The position numbers were made by a program, and so were the translations under genes. Below the pieces are notes generated by a model. It had not been told where the DNA came from. It searched no databases and was given only the letters and a program-made list of their open reading frames with translations. From contig NZ_JANDBC010000001.1 of assembly GCF_024320785.1 (NCBI RefSeq), positions 893,309 to 957,308 on the forward strand: DNA of 64,000 nt. The letters are read 5' to 3'. The DNA comes from Gracilimonas sediminicola. Lineage in GTDB: Bacteria; Bacteroidota; Rhodothermia; Balneolales; Balneolaceae. Shown here in pieces: positions 34,816 to 46,401 of the stretch (within the stretch, counting starts at the first letter, position 1; every line of letters begins with the position of its first letter).

Positions 34816-35934
34816 GTGATTGTTGGAGTTTTAAAGGAAACAGCTGAACATGAACGTCGGGTTGCGCTTACACCCGAAGTCACTGACCAACTAATTAAAC
34901 AGGGGCTTAATGTCTGGGTTGAAAAAGATGCCGGACTTGCATCCAACTTTTTAGACCAACATTACAAAGATTCAGGAGCTAAGGTAGTGTCCGGCAGGAA
35001 TGAAATTCTCACCCAAACTGACATCCTCCTTACTATTCAAACTCCTTCCAACGAAGAACTTAAGAAGTTAAAGAAGGGAACCATTCTCATTTGCTTCCTC
35101 TGGGCTCTTCAGCACCCTGAGTTGGTAGAAGAGCTCAAAGAACTGGAAATTTCTTCGCTTGGGATGGATGCCATCCCCCGCATATCACGGGCACAGAATA
35201 TGGATGCCTTGTCTTCCATGAGTTCCATTGCCGGTTATAAATCTGCTCTGATCGCGGCCAATGAGCTCGACAAATATCTGCCCATGATGATGACCGCCGC
35301 CGGAACTATCCCGCCTTCCAAAGCACTGGTTTTAGGTGCCGGAGTTGCCGGACTTCAGGCCATTGCAACCTGCAAACGACTGGGATCTGTGGTTGAAGCT
35401 TTTGACATCCGCCCGGAAGTAAAAGAGCAGGTAGAAAGTCTGGGTGCCAAGTTCGTTGAAGTTGAACTTGGCGAGGAAGACACACAGACCGAAGGAGGCT
35501 ATGCCAAAGAGCTGGATAAGAGTAAGCAAGACCTCCAGCGTGAAGCCATACATAAGCACGCGAAGAAATCAGACATTATCATCACTACTGCTTTGATACC
35601 GGGCAGGCCAGCACCACTTCTTATCACCGAGCAGATGGTGAAAGACATGGCCCCGGGTTCTGTGATCGTTGATATAGCTGCTGAAAACGGCGGGAATTGT
35701 GAACTGACCGAGGCCGGGAAAACGGTCATCAAACATGATGTTAAAATTGTGGGACCTGTAAATCTGCCAAGCCGACTTTCTCATCATGCCAGCAAGCTTT
35801 ATTCAAAGAATATGTACGCTTTACTAAATCTTCTTATTAAAGAAGGAAAAGCAGATTTTGATTTTGAAGACGAAATTCTGCTTAAAACCACCATCACCCA
35901 TCAGGGCAAAACCATTAGTCCAATGTTGAAATAA
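34816..35934 (+). CDS. pntAA: NAD(P) transhydrogenase subunit alpha, soluble part (PntAA)
   Basis: 372 residues, starting at GTG 34816 with GGAGG 9 bases upstream. The AlaDH/PNT N-terminal domain is clear (VGVLKETAEHERRVALTPEVT, WVEKDAGLASNF), followed by an NAD-binding Rossmann domain (LVLGAGVAGLQAIATCKRLG). In this organism the alpha subunit is split: the soluble domain I here and the membrane part encoded by the next gene. The enzyme couples proton flow across the membrane to hydride transfer between NADH and NADP+. Confidence 0.96.
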   Translation: MIVGVLKETAEHERRVALTPEVTDQLIKQGLNVWVEKDAGLASNFLDQHYKDSGAKVVSGRNEILTQTDILLTIQTPSNEELKKLKKGTILICFLWALQHPELVEELKELEISSLGMDAIPRISRAQNMDALSSMSSIAGYKSALIAANELDKYLPMMMTAAGTIPPSKALVLGAGVAGLQAIATCKRLGSVVEAFDIRPEVKEQVESLGAKFVEVELGEEDTQTEGGYAKELDKSKQDLQREAIHKHAKKSDIIITTALIPGRPAPLLITEQMVKDMAPGSVIVDIAAENGGNCELTEAGKTVIKHDVKIVGPVNLPSRLSHHASKLYSKNMYALLNLLIKEGKADFDFEDEILLKTTITHQGKTISPMLK

Positions 35935-35966
35935 ACATCGAACAAGGAACACCGAACTTCGAAGTT
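35932..35966. repeat. Heptad repeat (GAACANN) between pntAA and pntAB
   Basis: Five 7-base units (TAAACAT, CGAACAA, GGAACAC, CGAACTT, CGAAGTT) begin at the pntAA stop codon and fill most of the 48-base gap. The core is the same as around S23 gene 2 and at 62006-62040, and the last two units form a 14-base palindrome. Confidence 0.75.
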
Positions 35967-35982
35967 CAAAACTCATACTGCT

Positions 35983-36279
35983 ATGTCAGCTTTAATTTTT
36001 TCTTTATTCATTTTTGTTCTGGCCTGTTTTATTGGGTTTGAACTCATTTCAAAAGTACCTCCAACCCTGCACACCCCGCTTATGTCTGGGGCAAATGCCA
36101 TTTCGGGCATCACCATTGTAGGGGCGCTAATTGTTGCCGGCCACTCGGGGGTGGATTCTCAAATGAGTCAAATCATCGGTTTTGTTGCCATCGTATTTGC
36201 CACTATTAATGTGGTGGGCGGTTTTATGGTTACAGACCGCATGCTGGAGATGTTCAAGAAAAAGGAGGATGACAAATGA
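35983..36279 (+). CDS. pntAB: NAD(P) transhydrogenase subunit alpha, membrane part (PntAB)
   Basis: 98 residues with three membrane helices (MSALIFSLFIFVLACFIGFELI, TIVGALIVAGHSG, IIGFVAIVFATINVVGGFMV). It contains the VPPTLHTPLMSGANAISGI loop typical of the membrane domain II of transhydrogenases, including the conserved polar helix residues of the proton path. Its stop overlaps the pntB start by 4 bases (ATGA). Confidence 0.95.
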   Translation: MSALIFSLFIFVLACFIGFELISKVPPTLHTPLMSGANAISGITIVGALIVAGHSGVDSQMSQIIGFVAIVFATINVVGGFMVTDRMLEMFKKKEDDK

Positions 36280-37694
36280 GCCAGTTTTTACCTGAAAGCT
36301 TTTTGCCTTTTGTACCCGATGTTATCCAGATTATATACCTGATTGCGACCTTCTTTTTTATTCGCGGGTTGAAGTTGCTGAACTCTCCCGCCACAGCCCG
36401 AAAGGGAAATCAATATGCAGCTATTGGGATGTTAATTGGTATTGCCGTCACTCTTTTCGATCAGCAAATTATTTCTTTTGAATGGATTGTAGCCGGTGTA
36501 GTTATTGGCGGTTTGATCGGCGCAGTGCTTGCCAAAAAAGTAGCTATGACAGCCATGCCGGAACTTGTAGCTGTGTTTAATGGATTTGGTGGTGGTGCAT
36601 CAGCATTAGTCGCCTGGGGAGAATTTTCCCGCCTGACCGATCCCACCGTTATGTCACCGGATAGTTTGGTTACCACAGGCTTAGGCATCTTCATCGGAGC
36701 CTTAACCTTCACCGGCAGTTTTATCGCCTTTGGTAAACTGAAAGGATTTATTTCCGGAAACGCCATCACCTTTCCAGGACTGAACGTTATTAATATCGGG
36801 TCCATGATTGGTGTGGTGGTTCTGATCGGAGTCTTCACTTTCGATCCCACTAATCAAACCATCTTCTGGATTATTCTCGGGCTTTCACTATTGATTGGAA
36901 TCACCTCTGTCATCCCCATTGGCGGTGCAGACATGCCGGTTGTTATTTCCCTGCTTAACTCCTATTCAGGCATTGCCGCCTCTATGGCCGGCTTTGTGAT
37001 TGGCAATAACCTCCTCATTATTGCCGGAGCTCTTGTAGGAGCGGCCGGACTCATCCTCACCCAAATTATGTGCAAGGCCATGAACCGCTCGTTAACCAAC
37101 GTCATATTTGGAGCCTTTGGAGGTGAAACAAGCGGAACTGCAAGTGGCGAAGAAGGAGACAAAACCGTTCGCGAAACCTCTGCGGAAGATTTAGCTATTC
37201 AGGTTGCGTATGCTTCAAAGGTTGTCATTGTACCGGGATATGGATTGGCCGTTGCTCAGGCCCAGCATGTTATTAAAGAAGTGGCCGGAAAACTCGAAGA
37301 GCGCGGTGTGCAGGTTAAATACGGGATTCATCCTGTAGCAGGTCGCATGCCCGGACACATGAACGTACTTTTAGCCGAAGCGGACGTTCCCTACGACCAG
37401 CTGTTGGACATGGATCAAATCAACCCGGAATTTAAATCGACGGATGTGGTATTGGTGATTGGAGCCAATGATGTCGTAAATCCTGTCGCTAAAACCGAGC
37501 CCGGCAGCCCCATCTATGGCATGCCTATACTTAATGTGGATGAAGCCAAACGAACGGTGGTATTTAAGCGAAGTTTAAGCCCCGGTTATGCCGGCATCGA
37601 TAATCCGTTGTTTTATGACGAGAAGAACCAGATGTTTTTTGGGGATGCCAAGAAGAGTTTGCAAGCTCTGAATGAAGCGTTGAATGATGTTTAG
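36276..37694 (+). CDS. pntB: NAD(P) transhydrogenase subunit beta (PntB)
   Basis: 472 residues: eight or nine membrane helices to about residue 290 (GGGASALVAWGEF, GSFIAFGKLKGFISG, SYSGIAASMAGFVIGNN), then the NADP-binding domain III with VVIVPGYGLAVAQAQH, VKYGIHPVAGRMPGHMNVLLAEA and VVLVIGANDVVNPVA. It completes the proton-translocating transhydrogenase. The order pntAA-pntAB-pntB is a standard operon; only the heptad repeat between the first two is unusual. Confidence 0.96.
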   Translation: MSQFLPESFLPFVPDVIQIIYLIATFFFIRGLKLLNSPATARKGNQYAAIGMLIGIAVTLFDQQIISFEWIVAGVVIGGLIGAVLAKKVAMTAMPELVAVFNGFGGGASALVAWGEFSRLTDPTVMSPDSLVTTGLGIFIGALTFTGSFIAFGKLKGFISGNAITFPGLNVINIGSMIGVVVLIGVFTFDPTNQTIFWIILGLSLLIGITSVIPIGGADMPVVISLLNSYSGIAASMAGFVIGNNLLIIAGALVGAAGLILTQIMCKAMNRSLTNVIFGAFGGETSGTASGEEGDKTVRETSAEDLAIQVAYASKVVIVPGYGLAVAQAQHVIKEVAGKLEERGVQVKYGIHPVAGRMPGHMNVLLAEADVPYDQLLDMDQINPEFKSTDVVLVIGANDVVNPVAKTEPGSPIYGMPILNVDEAKRTVVFKRSLSPGYAGIDNPLFYDEKNQMFFGDAKKSLQALNEALNDV

Positions 37695-37873
37695 AATGGA
37701 AAACAGATAACGCTGATTTTGCAAATTATCGCAGATTAAACAAATCTCAAACACTTACCAGTACGCTTGGTGCCGGTGTGATTTTTTCCATCTATAATTA
37801 CCCTTCTTAATGCAGAACCGCTTATCTTTTCATTTCAGCATTCCAAGACAAACTGATTTTTAGATTATCACAC

Positions 37874-38380
37874 ATGCCATCTACCAAATTTATCCGACTA
37901 TTTATTCCGGTACTGTTTCTGTTTTTTGTCACCGTTTCCTGCTCTGATGACAGCGGTTGCAATCAAAAGCCCAACACGGCTGTAAATCAGGCCCAGCTGC
38001 AGTTAGATATCGATGAAATTGAAGCCTATCTCACCGAAAATAACATTGAAGCTGAAGTTCATGAATCCGGCCTGCGTTATGTGATCAATGAGCCCGGTGA
38101 CGGTAAAACAGCTACCCTTTGCGACCAAATTACGATCAGTTATGAAGGACGTTTGCTTTCGGACGGCAGTGTATTTGATGACAGTGACGGTAAGAACGTA
38201 GCCTTCCCCCTCAGCCGACTGATCATAGGGTGGCAGGTTGGCATTCCTTTAATTGACGAAGGCGGAAGCATTACCCTTTACGTGCCATCCTCTTATGGGT
38301 ATGGAAGCCGGGGCGCCGGGGATGATATCCCACCTAACGCCAACCTTATTTTTGAAGTCAGCCTGGCCCGGGTTTTTTAG
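37874..38380 (+). CDS. FKBP-type peptidyl-prolyl isomerase lipoprotein
   Basis: 168 residues. The signal peptide ends in FVTVSC with lipidated Cys23, so it is a periplasmic or surface-facing lipoprotein. After a helix (LQLDIDEIEAYLTENNIEAE), the FKBP domain has GLRYVINEPGDGKTATLCDQITISYEGRLL, GSVFDDSD and VPSSYGYGSRGAGDDIPPNANLIFEV. It is expected to help folding of exported proteins by isomerising proline bonds. It is transcribed alone. Confidence 0.92.
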   Translation: MPSTKFIRLFIPVLFLFFVTVSCSDDSGCNQKPNTAVNQAQLQLDIDEIEAYLTENNIEAEVHESGLRYVINEPGDGKTATLCDQITISYEGRLLSDGSVFDDSDGKNVAFPLSRLIIGWQVGIPLIDEGGSITLYVPSSYGYGSRGAGDDIPPNANLIFEVSLARVF

Positions 38381-40762
<2,382 letters not shown>

Positions 40763-40785
40763 CCTTCACAGCTTAACTACGCTTT

Positions 40786-40821
40786 AAAGGCAGCCTGATT
40801 TAGTTCAGGCTGCCTTTTTTT
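40786..40821 (+). terminator. katG terminator
   Basis: AAAGGCAGCCTGA pairs with TCAGGCTGCCTTT and is followed by T residues, 24 bases past the katG stop. The convergent gene's last five codons and stop lie inside this hairpin, so the same DNA ends one message and codes the tail of another. Confidence 0.88.
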
Positions 40822-41266
40822 GTTTCCAATACCTGAGGACCTTTAACATGTAATAGCTTAACAAAGTCATCATGCTGATCAAAATGGAACAACCTGTCAA
40901 TAAAAGCCATGTCTCAAACGAAATCAGTGTTTCTGATGAAAAGTTGTTCTTGAAATTTCCGGTTAAAAGGACTGATACAGGCACCCAAAGTATTGCAAAA
41001 GACAGGCTCGGGTAAATAAAGTACCTGGCTTTAGAAGGCTTTTTAATTAATGAAAGTATGAGCAAATTTAGGGAGACAAGAGCCAGCCAGGTTAACAGGT
41101 TACCCAAAGGCAGAAATGAAAATATAGGTGTAGCTGTTACCAGCAGCCAGTGCCCGGTAATTAAAAGATAGCTTACCAGAAGAATGAAAACCGTAAGCCC
41201 AACACGAAAATACATCATTTTATCCTGAATGTAATTAGCCGCCATCGACTCCACAACTCTTAACAA
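40805..41266 (-). CDS. Hypothetical four-helix membrane protein
   Basis: 153 residues, possibly starting at an internal Met (residue 8 or 17). Four hydrophobic helices are evident (VGLTVFILLVSYLLITGHWLL, PLGNLLTWLALVSLNLLIL, YFIYPSLSFAILWVPVSVLL, LLLTGCSILISMMTLLSYYML), with positively charged ends. No known domain or signature residues are seen. The C-terminal KQKKAA is encoded within the katG terminator hairpin, so it may be a fortuitous extension. Confidence 0.7.
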   Translation of the reverse strand: MLRVVESMAANYIQDKMMYFRVGLTVFILLVSYLLITGHWLLVTATPIFSFLPLGNLLTWLALVSLNLLILSLIKKPSKARYFIYPSLSFAILWVPVSVLLTGNFKNNFSSETLISFETWLLLTGCSILISMMTLLSYYMLKVLRYWKQKKAA

Positions 41267-41332
41267 AACAGACCTTGAATTCTTTATGAATGTTGGTACT
41301 TTTGCCTGCGTCCAAAAATTAAAATCAGACTT

Positions 41333-43912
41333 ATGAAAATGACCAAGATTCGCACCCTGTTTATCTCTCTTTTGATTTTTGGAACCCTGGGATGCTCAAC
41401 ATCCCCAAAGGTTGAGCCCGGTGTTTCCCTTGAACTCGCTAAATTCAGAAAAGCCCTGATCTCGGATGTTAATTATGAACTGTTCTTTAATATCCCCGGG
41501 AAAGAAACAGAGGACATATCCGCCTCAGAAACCATCACATTTACTCTTAAGGAAGCTGGTCATGATATACAGCTGGATTTTCGAGAATCTGCTGAATTAC
41601 TGAAATCACTTACCATAAACGGATCGGAAAGTGAGATTAAGTTTAAAGACGAACATTTGATTTTACCATCCCACCTGCTGAAAGAAGGACTGAATTCGGT
41701 AACCATTGATTTTATTGCGGGTGAATCTTCACTCAACCGAAACCCTGATTACCTTTATACCCTGTTTGTTCCCGATCGTGCCCGAACCGCCTTTCCCCTT
41801 TTTGATCAGCCTGATCTGAAAGCAACTTATGATCTGACCTTAGAAATCCCGGTATCCTGGGAAGCTATTTCAAATGCACCGCTGGCTTCCGTAACCGAAA
41901 AAGATTCAGCTAAAACCCTTGAGTTTGCTACCTCAGATTTAATCAGTTCCTACCTGTTTTCTTTTGTTGCCGGCGATTTTGAGGCCGTCTCGCGAATTGT
42001 TAACGGCCGTGAAATGACTATGCTGCACCGTGAAACGGACGAGGAAAAAGTAGCCCGGAGTATCGATAAAATTTTTGAACTCCACGCGGCCTCACTCAAC
42101 TGGCTGGAAGAATACACCGGTATAGACTATCCCTTTCAAAAGTTCGATTTCGCTCTCATACCTGCCTTCCAATATGGAGGCATGGAACACGTGGGAGCCA
42201 TTCAATACCGTGCCTCTTCCCTGTTCCTGGATGTAGATCCATCTGAGTCTCAACTCCTCAGCCGGGCCAGCCTCATTGCCCACGAAACTGCCCATATGTG
42301 GTTCGGAGACTTGGTCACCATGGAGTGGTTTAATGACGTATGGACTAAAGAGGTGTTTGCCAATTTCATGGCTGCCAAAATCATGAATCCTAACTTCCCC
42401 GATATTGATCATGATCTGAATTTTGTACTTCGTCATCACCCCAGCGCTTATTCCGTGGATCGAACTGAAGGAGCCAATCCCATTCGACAGCATCTTGAGA
42501 ATTTGAACGAAGCCGGGCAGATGTATGGAGCCATCATCTATAATAAAGCACCCATCATGATGCGCCAGCTTGAGTTACTGGTTGGGGAAGAACTCTTTAA
42601 AAAAGGATTACGCGAATATTTAAGCACCTATTCTTTCGGCAATGCCACATGGCCCGACCTGATTACCATTCTGGATCAAAAGACTGAACAGGACCTGCAT
42701 GCATGGAGTGAAGTTTGGGTGAATACCGCCGGCCGTCCTCATTTTTCTGTGGAGTTCCATGAAGATGACCTTCCCGGCCGCGAGCCATTGAAGTATGACG
42801 TTTTGGTGCAAAGCGACCCGGCCGGTTTGGAAAGAGTGTGGCCACAGCAAGTTGGTATCTGGACCATCAGCCCGAAAGACAGCTCATTCAAATTTTTTGA
42901 TATTTTGAGTGACGAGCAGAAGAAATTTGCTACCCTGAATAAACTTCAGGCTGAAACAAGAGTGTTTAATGCCAATGGGCGCGGCTATGGTCTGTTCCCT
43001 GCAGACCTTAAAACCCTTCAGCATTGGGAACACATGCGGGATGTACGGAAAGGCTCTCACCTCATCAACCTGTATGAGAATATGCTGGAGCAGAATGAAG
43101 TATTTCCGGATTCATACCTGGATGAATTGGTCGGGATTTTTCAAACCGAGGAAAACCAGTTATTGCTGAATCTGGCGCTTGGGCATATTGAAACCATTTA
43201 CTGGAAACTGCTAACGGAAGAACAGAGAAATGAAGTTCAAAGCGGGTTGGAAGAAATACTCTGGAATGAGATGCTGGCTCAAACCAAAAGCAGTACAAAG
43301 AAAACTTTCTTCAACACCTTCAGAGACATTGCCCTGTCTGATAATCAGGTCCAAAAAGTATATGATGTCTGGAGCGGGGAACTTGAAATTGATGGGCTAA
43401 ATCTTGCGGAAACAGATTTCATCAGCATGGCCGGAGACCTTGCAATTAAACGACCTGATTTAGCAACATCTATCATTTCGGAACAACTCAGTCGAATTGA
43501 AAACCCGGACCGCAAACGCCGGTTTGAGTTTATTCAGCCTGCTCTGTCAGCAGATCAAAATGTACGCGACTCCTTTTTTGAATCTTTAAAGGATGAAGGA
43601 AACCGAAAAACAGAATCCTGGGTTTTAAGCGCGCTCGGATACCTGCACCACCCGCTTCGTGTTGATGAATCAGAAAAATATATTCTGCCAAGCCTGGAGG
43701 TGCTTCGGGAAATTCAAACAACCGGAGACATCTTCTTCCCCAAGCGCTGGCTGGATGTTACCCTTGGCAACCATTCATCAGATGAAGCTGTGAAAACGGT
43801 GCGCACATTTCTGGATAATAACCCGGATTATAATCGACAGCTGAAAATGAAAATTCTACAAGCTGCCGATATGATGTTCCGGGCTAATGAGATTAAACAA
43901 TACACCAAATAG
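41333..43912 (+). CDS. M1 family aminopeptidase lipoprotein
   Basis: 859 residues. Lipobox FGTLGC at the N-terminus, then the M1 beta domain, a substrate-recognition motif GGMEHVGAI near residue 282 (GAMEN variant with His for Asn), and the zinc site HETAH at 317-321 with the third ligand Glu340, exactly the HExxH-x18-E spacing. The likely transition-state Tyr is in AIIYNKAP. The rest is an alpha-helical C-terminal domain. It would release N-terminal residues from peptides outside the cytoplasm, fitting a scavenging lifestyle. It is a single-gene unit. Confidence 0.93.
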   Translation: MKMTKIRTLFISLLIFGTLGCSTSPKVEPGVSLELAKFRKALISDVNYELFFNIPGKETEDISASETITFTLKEAGHDIQLDFRESAELLKSLTINGSESEIKFKDEHLILPSHLLKEGLNSVTIDFIAGESSLNRNPDYLYTLFVPDRARTAFPLFDQPDLKATYDLTLEIPVSWEAISNAPLASVTEKDSAKTLEFATSDLISSYLFSFVAGDFEAVSRIVNGREMTMLHRETDEEKVARSIDKIFELHAASLNWLEEYTGIDYPFQKFDFALIPAFQYGGMEHVGAIQYRASSLFLDVDPSESQLLSRASLIAHETAHMWFGDLVTMEWFNDVWTKEVFANFMAAKIMNPNFPDIDHDLNFVLRHHPSAYSVDRTEGANPIRQHLENLNEAGQMYGAIIYNKAPIMMRQLELLVGEELFKKGLREYLSTYSFGNATWPDLITILDQKTEQDLHAWSEVWVNTAGRPHFSVEFHEDDLPGREPLKYDVLVQSDPAGLERVWPQQVGIWTISPKDSSFKFFDILSDEQKKFATLNKLQAETRVFNANGRGYGLFPADLKTLQHWEHMRDVRKGSHLINLYENMLEQNEVFPDSYLDELVGIFQTEENQLLLNLALGHIETIYWKLLTEEQRNEVQSGLEEILWNEMLAQTKSSTKKTFFNTFRDIALSDNQVQKVYDVWSGELEIDGLNLAETDFISMAGDLAIKRPDLATSIISEQLSRIENPDRKRRFEFIQPALSADQNVRDSFFESLKDEGNRKTESWVLSALGYLHHPLRVDESEKYILPSLEVLREIQTTGDIFFPKRWLDVTLGNHSSDEAVKTVRTFLDNNPDYNRQLKMKILQAADMMFRANEIKQYTK

Positions 43913-43964
43913 CGCTATTCTTGCCCCGTACGCTGCAAGGATCTTTGGATGCTTACAGGTTCTG

Positions 43965-45272
43965 CTAAGTGGCTGCTTCATCCTCGGTGCTCATAATTTC
44001 AAACCAGTTGATGTTTCGGGTCAGGTACATAACCACAGATAGCACGACAAATAATCCAAGGCTTCCTAACAAGAGCGCATAATCCTGCAATTGCAGCAGA
44101 ATGTAGAGGTAGCCATACAGGATGATTAACACCCCAAAGATGATTCCTGATTTCAGCTTATCGGATAATACGCTGTAGGAGTAGATTGTGATCAACCCAA
44201 TGATGGCGGCAGCAGCAATTACATATGCTAACTGGAACACCACATATTCTGAAATCGACAGAAGCAGCGTGTAAAAAATCAGCAGGGCGAAGCCGATTAA
44301 TAAGTACTGAATGGGGTGAATGATTTTCTTGCTCAGCAGTTCGATCATAAAGAAGGTCAGGAAGGTCAGCGAGATAAACATGATGGCATACTTGGCAGTT
44401 CGCATGGTTTTCTGATATTCATCCACAGCCAGCAGCAGTTCAACCCCGAAAAGCGTATTGGTCACTTCCTGGTTAGGCCCCTGCCATTGCTGAGCAAAAT
44501 TCCGGTTCAGGTGTAATACATTCCATTCGGAATCAAATCCGGCATCTGTGACTTCCCGCTCGGCTGGTAAAAAATTACCCGTAAAACTTGGGTTTAACCA
44601 CTCTGATTTAAGCGCAACATTTGTCTGCTTGCCTACTGGTGAAAAATGAAGCCCGGTACTTCCGTTTAAATTCAGATCAAAGCTAAAATCATAGGCTTCG
44701 CCGGTGGTAAGGTCGGGTGCAATAGAAATTCCGGAGGCCAGAACATCATTGGATTCAATACCCGGATTCGCCAAAAATTCACTCTCATTCCAAGTAATAT
44801 TCACAAAGTCCTTGATTCCGGTCATATCTGAAATCCCTACCGAAACAAAGGCGTCTTCAATAAGGAAGTCTTCCACCGGCACTTTAAACCCACTCAAATC
44901 AATGGCCGGGAAATTTCCTGATACCGACAAGCTGCTGTTATACACAATCACTTTATAAATGCCCCGATACCGAATTTCCGGGGTGATGGCTCCTTCTACA
45001 TTCAGGTTCTCCGGCAAAAAATGAGCATAACGAATGGTTTGCTCTACCTTATCCTCGCCGTTGAAATAATACCTGTAAGGCACACTGATAATAGGTCCTA
45101 CAACAACTTGTTCATCACCCCATTTTTGACTGATTTCATTCGCTACGGAATCTCTCCTGTATTCCCGCTCCGAAATCAGTCCCTGGATTAAAAGGGAAGG
45201 AATAAGCAGGATCAGCGTTAGAAACGCGATGATAAATAAACGGGTACCGAGCGATTTTCTAAGGTTTTTCAT
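43965..45272 (-). CDS. creD: CreD-family inner membrane protein
   Basis: 435 residues. One N-terminal helix (LFIIAFLTLILLIPSLLIQGL), a large extracytoplasmic beta-rich domain with VVVGPIISVPYRYYF near residue 57, then six or more helices at the C-terminus. CreD of E. coli belongs to the CreBC regulon and affects envelope integrity and colicin tolerance; here there is no creBC. It is the last gene of a cluster with a winged-helix regulator, which is the usual Bacteroidota context for CreD. Confidence 0.9.
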   Translation of the reverse strand: MKNLRKSLGTRLFIIAFLTLILLIPSLLIQGLISEREYRRDSVANEISQKWGDEQVVVGPIISVPYRYYFNGEDKVEQTIRYAHFLPENLNVEGAITPEIRYRGIYKVIVYNSSLSVSGNFPAIDLSGFKVPVEDFLIEDAFVSVGISDMTGIKDFVNITWNESEFLANPGIESNDVLASGISIAPDLTTGEAYDFSFDLNLNGSTGLHFSPVGKQTNVALKSEWLNPSFTGNFLPAEREVTDAGFDSEWNVLHLNRNFAQQWQGPNQEVTNTLFGVELLLAVDEYQKTMRTAKYAIMFISLTFLTFFMIELLSKKIIHPIQYLLIGFALLIFYTLLLSISEYVVFQLAYVIAAAAIIGLITIYSYSVLSDKLKSGIIFGVLIILYGYLYILLQLQDYALLLGSLGLFVVLSVVMYLTRNINWFEIMSTEDEAAT

Positions 45273-45294
45273 GATGGTTGGGTTGAGAATGAGG

Positions 45295-45400
45295 AATGAA
45301 AAATGAAAAATTCAAAATTAAAAATGGGGGCTCTTTCTGTCATATTGAGCTGATCGAGAAATAACAAATCCCCCCATTTTGAATTTTTCATTTTTCATTT
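45295..45400. repeat. Long hairpin of ATGAAAA heptads upstream of creD
   Basis: The left arm 45295-45330 consists of 7-base words (ATGAAAA twice, ATTCAAA, ATTAAAA, ATGGGGG). The right arm 45370-45400 is its reverse complement, with 24 paired bases plus a GGGGG/CCCCC block and a 5-base insertion in the left arm. Between them lies TGTCATATTGAGCTGATCGA. It fills the gap between creD and the preceding membrane-protein gene. Confidence 0.75.
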
Positions 45401-45435
45401 TGAATTTAAGAAGTAACACTGTTTCCGCTATTAGC

Positions 45436-46008
45436 TTATTCTGATTGATGGTCTTCAGCTTCTTTCTGTGCAGCGTATTTGAACATCAAGGCAGACACAA
45501 TCCAAAGTGTGACGAAGAAGCCATTTACTCCCAGAATTTCTAACACTGAGCTTGGAGGCGATTGGTAATAACCTCCGAATATTGCTATGGCCGCAATTAG
45601 TGCCTGTGCAAAGGCTGCCACAAACAGAGTGATGACCATACCCTCTGCTTTGAATCTAGAAATAACAGATCCTATGATACCAATGGCAATCACCCCAAAA
45701 TACCACACGTTGATGGGGTTGTCCTCAGAACCTATGATTCCAACAGCCAGGTTTGACCAGATGAGAACAAATCCTGTTCCCAGTGCCAGTCCTATTGCTG
45801 CACGATAAGCAGAGGAACCGGATTTACGGGTTACGAGCAGGTAGGTATAACCTGTTCCAAGAATAAGTATGCCGGCAAAAATGAAATCGCTTAAGGTCCA
45901 CATCACTTCTGACGTAAATTGCATAGCGGTGAAGGGGATCAGCAAAATGACTGCTGTTCCCACAGTAAGGTATAGTAAGTGTTTAGATAAGTGTTGTTCT
46001 GTATTCAT
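45436..46008 (-). CDS. Hypothetical six-helix membrane protein
   Basis: 190 residues with about six hydrophobic helices (YLTVGTAVILLIPFTAMQF, SDFIFAGILILGTGYTYLLV, ALGTGFVLIWSNLAVGIIG, ILGVNGFFVTLWIVSALMF). A pair of polar residues, GSEDNPINVWYFG, connects helices 3 and 4. No recognised domain. It lies between the winged-helix regulator and creD on the minus strand, so it may belong to that regulated unit. Confidence 0.75.
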   Translation of the reverse strand: MNTEQHLSKHLLYLTVGTAVILLIPFTAMQFTSEVMWTLSDFIFAGILILGTGYTYLLVTRKSGSSAYRAAIGLALGTGFVLIWSNLAVGIIGSEDNPINVWYFGVIAIGIIGSVISRFKAEGMVITLFVAAFAQALIAAIAIFGGYYQSPPSSVLEILGVNGFFVTLWIVSALMFKYAAQKEAEDHQSE

Positions 46009-46089
46009 GTTTTGACCTCATTAAGAATTTAAATATTTAAAGCACTTTGAATTACAAAGTAGTTGGGTAAATTTTTTTGGTTAACGGAT

Positions 46090-46395
46090 TTAACTGTTTT
46101 TCTGGGCTTTTATAATTTCTTCCATCACGTTCAGGTAGTCATCGAATGCTTTTTTTCCGTCCGGTGTCATGGAGTACTTAGTGTTTGGTTTGTTATCGAT
46201 AAAGGATTTTTCCACTTCAATGAACCCCTCCTTTTCCAGCTTCTTAATGTGTGTGGCAAGGTTGCCGTCGGTTACATCCAAGAACTCCTTCAGCGCACTG
46301 AAATCGAGCGAATCGTTAACCGCCAGGGCCGACATAATCCCCAGCCTGACCCTGCTCTCGAATGCTTTATGTAAATCATCAAAAGATACGTTCAC
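46090..46395 (-). CDS. Winged-helix transcriptional regulator (HTH_34/MarR-like)
   Basis: 101 residues: almost only a winged helix (FESRVRLGIMSALAVNDSLDF, SALKEFLDVTDGNLATHIKKLEKEGFIEVEKSF, TKYSMTPDGKKAFDDYL). This compact regulator type binds DNA as a dimer and is often next to creD in Bacteroidota. The ATG lies 6 bases after the stop of the preceding membrane-protein gene (46402-47007), so they are co-expressed. The target is presumably this operon. Confidence 0.88.
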   Translation of the reverse strand: MNVSFDDLHKAFESRVRLGIMSALAVNDSLDFSALKEFLDVTDGNLATHIKKLEKEGFIEVEKSFIDNKPNTKYSMTPDGKKAFDDYLNVMEEIIKAQKNS

Positions 46396-46401
46396 TGCTA
46401 A

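Noticed and set aside
37695-37873. Additional heptad array after pntB
   Set aside because: Words like CAGATAACGCTGATT recur loosely, but no stable 7-base phase could be followed.
41333-43912. Catalytically dead M1 peptidase
   Set aside because: GGMEH differs from GAMEN at one residue, but HExxH-x18-E and the catalytic tyrosine are intact, so activity is expected.
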